In this document: positions 1 to 6,131 of the stretch, piece after piece | Layout: each line of letters opens with the position of its first letter | Numbering within the stretch: position 1 is the first letter of the stretch | DNA from: Pseudomonadota bacterium | Lineage (GTDB): Bacteria > Pseudomonadota > Gammaproteobacteria > Xanthomonadales > Xanthomonadaceae | Length of the DNA stretch: 6,131 bases | Reading direction: 5' to 3' | Assembly (NCBI GenBank): GCA_023392975.1 | Contig: JAEWNA010000200.1 | Coordinates: 1 to 6,131, forward strand | The notes under the pieces: generated by a model | The model's input: only the letters and a program-made list of their open reading frames with translations | Database searches by the model: none | What the model was told of the DNA's origin: nothing | Program-made: the position numbers and the translations under genes

Positions 1-823
1 TTTCTGCGGCGGCCCGCTGTTCAGCTACCCAGGCGTTGTATTCCTCTTCGGGCACCGCCTCCACCACTACCGGCATAAAGCCGTGGTCCTTGCCGCACAA
101 CTCGGCGCACTGGCCGCGGTAGATGCCGGGGGTGTCGATGCGCGCCCAGGCCTCGTTGACGATGCCGGGGATCGCGTCCTGCTTCCAGCCCAGCGCCGGC
201 ACCCACCAGGCGTGGATCACGTCGTCGGCGGTGACGAGGAAGTGGATCTTGGTGCCGACCGGCACGACCAGCGGATTGTCGACATCGAGCAGGTAATTCG
301 GCAGGTCGCTGGTGCGGGCATCGACGCCGCTCTGGCGCACTTCGTCGCTGCGGCGGTCCAGGCGGCTGGTGAAGATCACGTCGTCCGCCGGGGTCTCGCC
401 CGGGTATTCGTACTTCCACAGCCACTGGTAGCCGGTGACCTTGATGGTCATGTCCGCTTCGCGGACGTCGTACATGTTGAAGATCTTCTGGGTGGCGGGC
501 ACCGCCATCACGATCAGCAGCAGGACCGGCACGGCAGTCCAGACGATCTCCAGCCGGGTGCTGTGGGTGAAGTCGACGTCCGGCACCGCGCCCTTGGACT
601 TGCGGAACCTGAACATCGCGTACGCCATCGCGCCGAAGACGATGATGCCAATGACGAAGCAGATCCACAGCGCGAGCATGTGCGCGCTATAGGCGTTCTC
701 CGCGAGCGGGGTCACGCCCTTGCCCATGTTGAGCTGCCAGCGATGCGGATCGGCGGATTGCGCCATCGCCGCCAGCGGCGCCAGCAGCGCGGCCAGCGAG
801 GCGACCACCCCCGTCCGCGACAT
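1..823 (-). CDS. coxB: Cytochrome c oxidase subunit II (CuA subunit), 3' end cut off by the window
   Basis: Subunit II of the aa3-type terminal oxidase takes electrons from cytochrome c at its periplasmic binuclear CuA centre and passes them to subunit I in the inner membrane. Read from ATG at 823, 274 codons are visible. Residues 1-21 look like a signal peptide (MSRTGVVASL..., likely cut after AMA before Q22). Two membrane helices follow at about 49-71 and 93-115, then the conserved YQWLWKYEYPG stretch and the cupredoxin domain. All CuA ligands are present: H204 (in VIHAWW), C239, E241, C243, H247 and M250 (in GQCAELCGKDHGFMP). The last visible residues are EEYNAWVAEQRAAAE, so only the C-terminal tail is missing. 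An in-frame ATG at 862 would add 13 residues. Neither start has a strong Shine-Dalgarno sequence; 823 is preferred because it puts the signal peptide at the N-terminus. The gene is divergent from putA. Other cox genes would be expected further left, outside the window. Confidence 0.95.
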   Translation of the reverse strand, partial: MSRTGVVASLAALLAPLAAMAQSADPHRWQLNMGKGVTPLAENAYSAHMLALWICFVIGIIVFGAMAYAMFRFRKSKGAVPDVDFTHSTRLEIVWTAVPVLLLIVMAVPATQKIFNMYDVREADMTIKVTGYQWLWKYEYPGETPADDVIFTSRLDRRSDEVRQSGVDARTSDLPNYLLDVDNPLVVPVGTKIHFLVTADDVIHAWWVPALGWKQDAIPGIVNEAWARIDTPGIYRGQCAELCGKDHGFMPVVVEAVPEEEYNAWVAEQRAAAE

Positions 824-883
824 CCGGCTGCATTTCGTCCCACCCGCACGCACTTGCACCATGGCCCAGAACCCCAGCTGTCT

Positions 884-899
884 CGACTCCGCGGAGTCG
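884..899. promoter_or_regulatory. Perfect 16-base palindrome, possible operator or coxB leader hairpin
   Basis: The sequence CGACTCCGCGGAGTCG is an exact inverted repeat with no spacer, placed 61-76 bases upstream of the coxB ATG. Its symmetry and position suit a dimeric regulator's binding site. If coxB transcription starts further upstream, it could also fold in the leader RNA, though the lack of a loop makes a DNA operator the simpler idea. No known regulator motif is recognised. Confidence 0.35.
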
Positions 900-1038
900 G
901 TTCGGATCGATACTCGTCTGTTTCGAATGCGGAAGACAGGCCCGCGGCGCGGTCGGGAACCCGCTGCCGGCCGCGCATGGCACCCGCATGATCCCGAGAA
1001 TGGTAGCCGTTCGCGATGGCGACCGGCAAGCCGAACGG

Positions 1039-1064
1039 CACCCCCGACCGGCCCCGCGGGGGTG
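1039..1064. repeat. Inverted repeat (8-bp stem) abutting the putA promoter
   Basis: The arms CACCCCCG (1039-1046) and CGGGGGTG (1057-1064) are perfectly complementary around a 10-base loop. The inner CCCCGCGGGG (1052-1061) is itself a perfect palindrome. No U-tract follows on either strand, and no gene ends here, so an intrinsic terminator is unlikely. The right arm touches the candidate -35 hexamer of putA, which suggests an operator. Such GC-rich repeats also arise by chance at this base composition. Confidence 0.35.
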
Positions 1065-1092
1065 TGAAAGGCCCCGGCGGCGCTGCTAGTAT
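1064..1092 (+). promoter_or_regulatory. Candidate sigma-70-type promoter of putA
   Basis: A -35-like GTGAAA (1064-1069, 4 of 6 matches to TTGACA) is followed by a 17-base spacer and a -10-like TAGTAT (1087-1092, 4 of 6 matches to TATAAT). The -10 carries an extended TGC element (1084-1086). Transcription would begin near 1099 and leave a leader of about 20 bases before the GTG start of putA. The spacing is ideal and the position is right, but the match is by eye only. Confidence 0.5.
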
Positions 1093-1119
1093 CCGCGCCT
1101 CGCCGTCCTCCGGACCGCC

Positions 1120-4100
1120 GTGAACGCCCTGCTCACCCCCGAACTGCCGGCCGCGCCGGCCCCGTCGCGCGCCGCGATCACCACGGCCTGGGTCCGTGAC
1201 GAGACCGAACACGTCCGCGAACTGCTCGCCGTCGCCCACCAGCCCCATCCAGACTGGGGCGATGCCGACCGCGCCGCCATCCAGGCCACCGCCGCGGACC
1301 TCGTCCGCCGGGTCCGCGCCCGGGCGCAGGACCAGGGCGCGATCGAGGCCTTCATGCGCCAGTACGACCTCGGCAGCCAGGAGGGCGTGCTGCTGATGTG
1401 CGTGGCCGAGGCCCTGCTGCGCATCCCGGACCAGGACACCGCCGACCGCCTGATCCGCGACAAGCTGGGCGACGCCGACTGGAAGAAGCACCTCGGACAG
1501 TCCGAGTCGGTGCTGGTCAACGCCTCGACCTGGGGCCTGATGCTGACCGGCAAGCTCGTCGACCTCGCCGACGACACCAAGCGCGACGTCCACAACGCCT
1601 TCAAGCGGCTGGTCGGCCGCGTCGGCGAGCCGGTGATCCGGCTGGCGGTGCGCCAGGCGATGCGGATCATGGGCCATCAGTTCGTGATGGGCCGCACGAT
1701 CGGCGAGGCGCTGGCGCGCAGCCGCAAGGGCGACAACGCGGCCTATCGCTACTCGTTCGACATGCTCGGCGAGGGTGCGCTGACCACGAAGGACGCGCTG
1801 CGCTACCTCGAAGCCTACCGCCAGGCCATCCACGCCATCGGCCGCAGCGGCGATTTCACCGCCGGCAGCGTGTTCGTCGCGCCCAGCATCTCGGTCAAAC
1901 TCTCCGCCCTGCATCCGCGCTACGAGCACGCCAAGCGCGCCCGCGTGCTGGCCGAACTCGGCCCGCGCCTGCTGGAGCTGTCGCAGCTGGCCAGGGGATA
2001 CGGCATCGGCCTGACCATCGACGCCGAGGAGACCGATCGCCTCGAACTGTCGCTGGACCTGATCTTCCAGGTGCTCGCCGACGCCTCGCTGGCCGGCTGG
2101 GACGGTTTCGGCATCGTGGTGCAGGCCTACCAGAAGCGCGCACCGTTCGTGATCGACTGCATCGCCGACCAGGCGCGCACGCTCGGCCGCCGCATCCCGG
2201 TCCGGCTGGTCAAGGGCGCGTACTGGGACAGCGAGGTCAAGCGCGCGCAGGTCGACGGCCAGACGGGCTATCCGGTCTTCACCCGAAAGCCGAACACCGA
2301 CGTGTCCTACCAGGCCTGCGCGGCGCGCCTGCTCGGCGCGACCGACGCGGTTTACCCGATGTTCGCGACCCACAACGCGCAGACCATCGCCGCGATCCAC
2401 CGCATGGCGGGCGCGATCCTCGGCGCCGACGCCGCATCGGGCAACGCCACGTCGAAATACGAGTTCCAGAAGCTGCACGGCATGGGCGACGACCTGTACG
2501 CCGAGGTCGTGCCCGCCGATCGCCTGAACGTGCCGTGCCGCGTGTACGCGCCGGTGGGCTCGCACGAGGATCTGCTCCCCTACCTCGTGCGCCGCCTGCT
2601 GGAGAACGGCGCCAACTCCAGCTTCGTCAATCGCATCACCGACGAATCGGTCGCCATCGACGACCTCGTGCGCGACCCGGTCGAGACCGTGTCCGCCTTC
2701 GACGGCATTCCGCATCCGCGCATCCCGCTGCCGGTCGATCTGTACCGCAGCCAGGGACACGAGAGGGACAATTCCATGGGCATCAACCTCGCCAACGACG
2801 CCTCGCTGCAGGCCCTCGCCGAGCAGATCAACAACGCCGGCGCCGGCAGTTGGACCGCCGCGCCGCTGGTGCCGGGCGCGACCGCGACGTCGGACAAGCT
2901 CGCCGTCACCAACCCGGCCGATCGTCGCGAGACCGTCGGCCACTGGCAGCCGGCCGACAGCGCCACGGTCGAGAAGGCGCTGCAGAACGCCGCCGCCGCG
3001 CAGCCCGCCTGGGACGCCACGCCGGCCGCCAGCCGCGCCGCGATCCTCGAACATGCCGCGACGCTGCTGGAAGCGCGCATGCCGCTGTTCATGGCGATGT
3101 GCACCAAGGAAGCGGGCAAGACCCTGTCCGACGGCATCGCAGAAGTGCGCGAGGCCGTGGACTTCCTGCGCTACTACGCCGGCCAGGCCCGCAAGCATTT
3201 CGCGCCCGAGGCCCTGCCCGGCCCGACCGGCGAGTCCAACACGCTGCAGCTCGCCGGCCGCGGCGTGTTCGTCTGCATCTCGCCGTGGAACTTCCCACTG
3301 GCGATCTTCGTCGGCCAGGTCGCCGCGGCGCTGGCCGCCGGCAACAGCGTGATCGCCAAGCCTGCCGAGCAGACCAATCTGATCGGCTACGCCGCGGTGA
3401 AACTGCTGCACGAAGCCGGCGTGCCCGAAGCCGTGCTGCAGTTCCTGCCCGGCGACGGCGCCACCGTCGGCGCCGCGCTGACCCGCGACTCGCGTGTCGC
3501 CGGCGTGGCCTTCACCGGTTCCAACGACACCGCGCGTGCGATCAACCGCGCGATGGCCGCGCACGACGGTGCGATCGGCGTGCTGATCGCCGAGACCGGC
3601 GGCCAGAACGCGCTGATCGCCGACTCCTCGTCGCTGCCGGAACAACTGGTCAAGGACGCGCTGTCCTCGGCCTTCACCTCCGCCGGCCAGCGCTGCTCGG
3701 CCGCGCGCGTGCTGTTCGTGCAGGAAGACATCGCCGACAAGGTGATCGGCATGCTCGCCGGCGCGATGGCCGAACTGCGCGTCGGCGACCCCGGCCTGCT
3801 GTCGACCGACGTCGGCCCGGTGATCGACGCCGACGCGCTCGCGCTGCTGGAAGACCACGCCGCGAAGATGGCCTCGGTCGCCAAGCCGATCGCCACCGCC
3901 AACACCGATGACTCCGTCGCCCACGGCACCTTCTTCGCCCCGCGCGCCTGGGAACTGACCTCGCTGTCGCAGCTGACCCGCGAAAACTTCGGCCCGGCCC
4001 TGCACGTGATCCGCTGGAAGGCCGATCAGCTCGACAGCGTCGTCGACACCATCAACGCCAGCGGCTACGGCCTGACCCTCGGCATCCACTCGCGCATCGA

Positions 4101-4332
4101 CGAGACCATCGATCGCATCGTGCAGCGCGCGAAGGTCGGCAACATCTACGTCAACCGCAACCAGATCGGCGCGGTCGTCGGCGTGCAGCCGTTCGGCGGC
4201 CAGAACCTCTCCGGCACCGGCCCCAAGGCCGGCGGTCCGCACTACCTGCCGCGCTTCGCCACCGAGAAGACCGTCACGGTGAACACGACGGCGGCGGGCG
4301 GTAACGCGTCGCTGTTGACGCTGGGGGATTGA
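1120..4332 (+). CDS. putA: Bifunctional proline dehydrogenase / L-glutamate gamma-semialdehyde dehydrogenase
   Basis: PutA converts proline to glutamate in two steps: an FAD-dependent barrel oxidises proline and reduces quinone at the membrane, and an NAD-dependent aldehyde dehydrogenase oxidises the channelled semialdehyde. The protein has 1070 residues. Residues 1 to about 200 are the helical N-terminal region. The proline dehydrogenase barrel spans about 220-510, with K260, D301, L363, Y368 (RLVKGAYW), Y476, R491 and R492 at the places of the known E. coli active-site residues. The dehydrogenase half spans about 570-1055: SPWNFP (N724), K747, E825 (ETGG), catalytic C859 (AGQRCSA) and ENFGP (955-959). 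The ribbon-helix-helix repressor domain of the E. coli 1320-residue protein is absent, as is its C-terminal extension. This is therefore a short, non-repressor PutA, and a separate regulator must control it. The GTG at 1120 is the only usable start after the in-frame stop at 1087; its ribosome site is weak (GGA five bases before). Confidence 0.97.
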   Translation: MNALLTPELPAAPAPSRAAITTAWVRDETEHVRELLAVAHQPHPDWGDADRAAIQATAADLVRRVRARAQDQGAIEAFMRQYDLGSQEGVLLMCVAEALLRIPDQDTADRLIRDKLGDADWKKHLGQSESVLVNASTWGLMLTGKLVDLADDTKRDVHNAFKRLVGRVGEPVIRLAVRQAMRIMGHQFVMGRTIGEALARSRKGDNAAYRYSFDMLGEGALTTKDALRYLEAYRQAIHAIGRSGDFTAGSVFVAPSISVKLSALHPRYEHAKRARVLAELGPRLLELSQLARGYGIGLTIDAEETDRLELSLDLIFQVLADASLAGWDGFGIVVQAYQKRAPFVIDCIADQARTLGRRIPVRLVKGAYWDSEVKRAQVDGQTGYPVFTRKPNTDVSYQACAARLLGATDAVYPMFATHNAQTIAAIHRMAGAILGADAASGNATSKYEFQKLHGMGDDLYAEVVPADRLNVPCRVYAPVGSHEDLLPYLVRRLLENGANSSFVNRITDESVAIDDLVRDPVETVSAFDGIPHPRIPLPVDLYRSQGHERDNSMGINLANDASLQALAEQINNAGAGSWTAAPLVPGATATSDKLAVTNPADRRETVGHWQPADSATVEKALQNAAAAQPAWDATPAASRAAILEHAATLLEARMPLFMAMCTKEAGKTLSDGIAEVREAVDFLRYYAGQARKHFAPEALPGPTGESNTLQLAGRGVFVCISPWNFPLAIFVGQVAAALAAGNSVIAKPAEQTNLIGYAAVKLLHEAGVPEAVLQFLPGDGATVGAALTRDSRVAGVAFTGSNDTARAINRAMAAHDGAIGVLIAETGGQNALIADSSSLPEQLVKDALSSAFTSAGQRCSAARVLFVQEDIADKVIGMLAGAMAELRVGDPGLLSTDVGPVIDADALALLEDHAAKMASVAKPIATANTDDSVAHGTFFAPRAWELTSLSQLTRENFGPALHVIRWKADQLDSVVDTINASGYGLTLGIHSRIDETIDRIVQRAKVGNIYVNRNQIGAVVGVQPFGGQNLSGTGPKAGGPHYLPRFATEKTVTVNTTAAGGNASLLTLGD
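2761..2778 (+). promoter_or_regulatory. Possible internal ribosome binding site and ATG within putA
   Basis: GAGAGGGA (2761-2768) lies 7 bases before an in-frame ATG (2776), which is codon 553 of putA. It sits in the linker between the proline dehydrogenase and aldehyde dehydrogenase halves. Starting here would give a 518-residue protein, close to the size of a stand-alone aldehyde dehydrogenase. This site is a better Shine-Dalgarno match than the one at the annotated start. The encoded ERDNSMG matches a conserved PutA motif (GRDNSAG in E. coli), so protein-level constraint explains part of the match. Confidence 0.25.
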
Positions 4333-4336
4333 AGTC

Positions 4337-4345
4337 AGGAAGGAG
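4337..4345 (+). promoter_or_regulatory. Purine-rich ribosome binding region of the HNH gene
   Basis: AGGAAGGAG begins five bases after the putA stop codon and is the strongest Shine-Dalgarno-like run in the window. Its end is 14 bases from the TTG start at 4360, which is rather long. A second, weaker AGGGA (4350-4354) sits 5 bases before that TTG. An in-frame ATT at 4354 would be 8 bases from the strong run. These sites decide the start, since no ATG or GTG exists in frame between the putA stop and residue 97. Confidence 0.5.
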
Positions 4346-4359
4346 CGACAGGGATTGCC

Positions 4360-4965
4360 TTGGACAGAACAAGCAAAAAAATTGAGCTTGATAAGGCATT
4401 GCAGCGCCTAAAAAATGCCGTTGGCAGGAATAGAACTGAAGGTTACTGCCATCGCTTGTGGAGTCGATTTATAAGACTTCGCGACGATGATCGCTGCGTT
4501 TTTTGCGAAAACCAACAGGAATTGGCAGCACACCACATACTCAGGAAAAGCTTTCTTTCACAAGCCCGTTACGAACCAGGAAATGGGATCACCTTGTGTA
4601 GAAGCTGCCATGAAGAAAATCACAGCGCATTTAATGGAACGCCTGACATGGAGCAGCCCATGGATGCGGAGGGCGGTGAAAACATCGAGCGCATGATTGC
4701 TTTCATAGGCCAATTAGCGAATGACGCCCATTCTCGAGGAATGCTGTGCGATGAGTACTATTATTTGAGCGACAACTACATCTCGACGTGCAAAAGATTT
4801 CAAGGAATTGAAGAAAGCACAAAATTCCCGGGTACACGATTAGAGCAGGCTTACTGGATCTGGCGCCAGACGCCTCGATCAATGTTAAAAGCCATCCTTG
4901 AGGCCAACGGCTTTTCATTGCCCTCTAACTTCATACAACTCGGACCGATGCATTATTTCAAATAG
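4360..4965 (+). CDS. Small HNH-type endonuclease domain protein, probably acquired
   Basis: The 201-residue protein carries an HNH (beta-beta-alpha-metal) nuclease core at about residues 34-90. Two CxxC pairs (C46/C49 and C80/C83) would hold a structural zinc. The catalytic pattern is H58-H59, N75 and H84, with H88 nearby (AHHILRKSF, then GNGITLCRSCHEENH). The LWSRFIRLRDDDRC lead-in resembles phage HNH/NinG-like proteins, a loose likeness only. Residues 97-201 are unassigned; they include a tyrosine- and cysteine-bearing stretch (CDEYYYLSDNYISTCKRF, 130-147) and an aromatic stretch (AYWIWR, 164-169). There is no signal peptide or membrane segment, so it is probably cytoplasmic and acts on DNA. 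The gene runs at about 40-50 % GC with AGA, ATA and TTA codons, unlike its neighbours, which points to horizontal transfer. It begins 27 bases after the putA stop in the same frame, so putA read-through could transcribe it. The start is TTG; an ATT at 4354 is possible. Its biological role (defence, homing or phage remnant) cannot be told from the sequence. Confidence 0.85.
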   Translation: MDRTSKKIELDKALQRLKNAVGRNRTEGYCHRLWSRFIRLRDDDRCVFCENQQELAAHHILRKSFLSQARYEPGNGITLCRSCHEENHSAFNGTPDMEQPMDAEGGENIERMIAFIGQLANDAHSRGMLCDEYYYLSDNYISTCKRFQGIEESTKFPGTRLEQAYWIWRQTPRSMLKAILEANGFSLPSNFIQLGPMHYFK

Positions 4966-4983
4966 CACGCAGTAGCGTGTTAT
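4962..4983 (+). terminator. Hairpin overlapping the HNH gene stop codon, possible terminator
   Basis: ATAGCACGC (4962-4970) pairs with GCGTGTTAT (4975-4983) around the loop AGTA. The stem is 9 bp including one G-U pair and takes in the TAG stop codon (4963-4965). A compact stem at a gene's 3' end suits transcription termination or RNA end protection. The following bases (CGAGCACG) are not a U-tract, so it is not a classical intrinsic terminator. The inner right arm could instead pair with CACG at 4988-4991, giving a weaker alternative fold. Confidence 0.4.
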
Positions 4984-5115
4984 CGAGCACGTTACATACG
5001 AGGTTTAGTAGCGCGAATTCCCCGCCCATGACACATCCCCCGCCCCGGCGCCAGTCTGTTCCCCGGCCGGCACCGCGGCGACAATCGAACCTCGACGTTC
5101 AACCGCGAAGTCCCG
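4984..5115. other. Spacer between the HNH gene and tex
   Basis: The composition returns from low to high GC at about 5010-5025, which probably marks the right edge of the acquired segment. A 7-base AGTAGCG occurs at 4971 and again at 5008, too short to call an insertion duplication. A -10-like GACAAT (5080-5085, 4 of 6 matches) could serve tex and would give a leader of about 25 bases, but no acceptable -35 hexamer lies 16-18 bases before it. No further gene is seen. Confidence 0.4.
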
Positions 5116-6131
5116 ATGTCCAGCACCGCCGAAACGCCTGAAAGCCTGTCCGCGCCCGTCCGCGCCGCCGCCACCATCGCGGCCCTCATCGCCGAGACCA
5201 TCGCCACCGAGATCGCCGCGCAGCCGGCACAGGTGCGCGCGGCGGTCGGCCTGCTGGATGAAGGCGCGACCGTGCCGTTCATCGCGCGCTACCGCAAGGA
5301 AGTCACCGGCGGCCTCGACGACACGCAGTTGCGCGATCTCGAAACGCGCCTCACCTACCTGCGCGAGATGGAGGACCGCCGCGACGCGATCCTCGCGTCG
5401 ATCGCCGAGCAGGGCAAGCTCACGAAGGCGCTGCTCGACGACGTGCTCGCCGCCGACAGCAAGGCACGGCTGGAAGACCTCTATCTGCCGTACAAGCCCA
5501 AGCGCCGCACCAAGGCACAGATCGCGCGCGAAGCCGGGCTCGAACCGCTGGCCGACGCGATCCTCGCGGACCCGACCGTCGCGCTCGACGTGCGCGCCGC
5601 CGACTTCATCGATGCCGACAAGGGCGTCGCCGACGCGGCGGCCGCGCTCGACGGCGCGCGTGCGATCCTGATCGAACGCTTCGGCGAGAACGCCGCGCTG
5701 GTCGGCGAACTGCGCACCTGGCTGCAGACGAAGGGCGTGCTGCGCGCGAAGGTGCTCGCGGGCAAGGAGGCCGCGGGCGAGAAGTTCCGCGACTACTTCG
5801 ACCACAGCGAAGCGCTGGTCGGCATTCCGTCGCACCGCATGCTCGCCCTGCTGCGCGGCCGCCGCGAGGAAGTGCTGTCGCTCGATCTCGAACCCACCGC
5901 CGATGTCGAACAGGGCCATGCCTACGCCGAAGCCCGCGTCGCGCTGGCCTTCGGCATCGCCGCGCAGGGCCGCGCCGCCGACAAGTGGCTGGCCGACACC
6001 TGCCGCCTTGCCTGGCGCGCGCGCCTGCTGACGAACCTGTCGCTGGAACTCGTCGCCGCCGCGCGCGAAAAGGCCGAGAACGAGGCGATCGCGGTGTTCG
6101 GCGACAACCTCAAGGACCTGCTGCTGGCCGC
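5116..6131 (+). CDS. tex: Tex transcription accessory / RNA-binding protein, N-terminal part, cut by the window end
   Basis: Tex is a conserved cytoplasmic nucleic-acid-binding protein linked to transcription; family members have about 770-800 residues with a helical N-terminal region, a YqgF-like nuclease fold, helix-hairpin-helix motifs and a C-terminal S1 domain. Here 338 codons are visible, starting at ATG 5116. The family hallmarks of the N-terminal region are clear: LLDEGATVPFIARYRKEVTG (VPFIARYRKE at 53-62), LEDLYLPYKPKRRTKAQ (119 onwards), and FIDADKGVADAAAAL followed by GARAILIERFGENAAL. The last visible residues (EAIAVFGDNLKDLLLAA) normally come just before the YqgF-like domain, so that domain and S1 lie outside the window. 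No other in-frame start is found in the 50 bases upstream; the ribosome site is weak (GCGAAG). Its GC content matches putA, so this is native chromosome resuming after the HNH gene. The reading frame is intact to the edge. Confidence 0.94.
   Translation, partial: MSSTAETPESLSAPVRAAATIAALIAETIATEIAAQPAQVRAAVGLLDEGATVPFIARYRKEVTGGLDDTQLRDLETRLTYLREMEDRRDAILASIAEQGKLTKALLDDVLAADSKARLEDLYLPYKPKRRTKAQIAREAGLEPLADAILADPTVALDVRAADFIDADKGVADAAAALDGARAILIERFGENAALVGELRTWLQTKGVLRAKVLAGKEAAGEKFRDYFDHSEALVGIPSHRMLALLRGRREEVLSLDLEPTADVEQGHAYAEARVALAFGIAAQGRAADKWLADTCRLAWRARLLTNLSLELVAAAREKAENEAIAVFGDNLKDLLLA

Larger units (their letters stand above)
824..1119. other. Divergent intergenic region between coxB and putA
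   Basis: This stretch of about 296 bases separates the coxB start (minus strand) from the putA start (plus strand), so it should hold the control regions of both. It contains a 16-base perfect palindrome nearer coxB (884-899), an 8-bp-stem inverted repeat (1039-1064) and a putA promoter candidate (1064-1092), each listed separately. I see no RNA gene and no convincing coding frame. The open frames that cross it are by-products of high GC content. On the minus strand a weak pair (CTGTCT, 18-base spacer, GAGTAT, roughly 911-940) could be a coxB promoter, but the match is too poor to call. Confidence 0.7.

Noticed and set aside
83..991. Plus-strand open frame of 302 codons opposite coxB
   Set aside because: The minus strand encodes an unmistakable CoxB with all CuA ligands; the plus-strand product has no recognisable domain.
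1398..3911. Plus-strand open frame of 837 codons overlapping putA in another frame
   Set aside because: The translation is extremely rich in arginine, proline and alanine, typical of a frame-shifted shadow of a high-GC gene.
712..4242. Minus-strand open frame of 1176 codons opposite putA
   Set aside because: It mirrors the putA codons. High GC and G/C third positions remove stop codons on the opposite strand, and its translation is a low-complexity, Arg/Gly/Ala/Val-rich string with no domain. putA has full-length family homology.
4966..5014. Integron-type recombination site or target-site duplication near the right edge of the HNH segment
   Set aside because: GTTATCG, GTTACAT and GTTTAGT do not fit the GTTRRRY core, and the only direct repeat seen (AGTAGCG at 4971 and 5008) is 7 bases and lies on one side of the gene only.
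5005..5919. Minus-strand open frame of 304 codons opposite tex
   Set aside because: It is a shadow of tex, which shows clear family motifs on the plus strand and uses the expected codon pattern.
1..6131. CRISPR array, tRNA or rRNA gene, insertion sequence
   Set aside because: No regularly spaced repeats, no cloverleaf-like segment in the non-coding stretches, and no transposase-like protein were found on either strand.

Overview
The window is high-GC bacterial chromosome (sampled lines of the long genes run about 65-73 % GC). Its gene content fits a gammaproteobacterium of the Xanthomonadaceae type, such as Lysobacter, Luteimonas or Xanthomonas. That placement is inferred from composition, a PutA of about 1070 residues without a DNA-binding domain, and the general style of the promoters; no 16S or other marker gene is present.

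Layout from left to right: (1) the minus strand carries coxB, cytochrome c oxidase subunit II, read from 823 towards position 1 and cut by the window edge just after the CuA site. (2) A divergent intergenic region of about 296 bases (824-1119) separates coxB from putA. It holds a perfect 16-base palindrome, an 8-bp-stem hairpin, and a reasonable sigma-70-like promoter for putA. (3) The plus strand carries complete putA (1120-4332), the bifunctional proline dehydrogenase / glutamate-semialdehyde dehydrogenase. (4) A low-GC gene (4360-4965, about 40-50 % GC) follows directly and encodes a small HNH-type zinc-finger nuclease with a TTG start. (5) A hairpin overlaps the stop codon of that gene. 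(6) After a short spacer, the 5' half of tex (5116 to the window end) encodes the Tex transcription accessory / S1 RNA-binding protein; the window ends just before its YqgF-like domain is expected.

coxB and putA are linked only loosely. PutA oxidises proline to glutamate and passes electrons through FAD to the quinone pool, and the CoxB-containing terminal oxidase is at the far end of the aerobic respiratory chain. The HNH gene looks like a recent arrival between two housekeeping genes and may be read through from putA. tex is a housekeeping gene with no evident functional tie to the others.

No convincing new multi-gene system is visible. The items most worth a second look are the foreign HNH gene with its unassigned C-terminal half, a possible internal translation start in putA that would yield a free aldehyde dehydrogenase half, and the two inverted repeats in the coxB-putA intergenic region.
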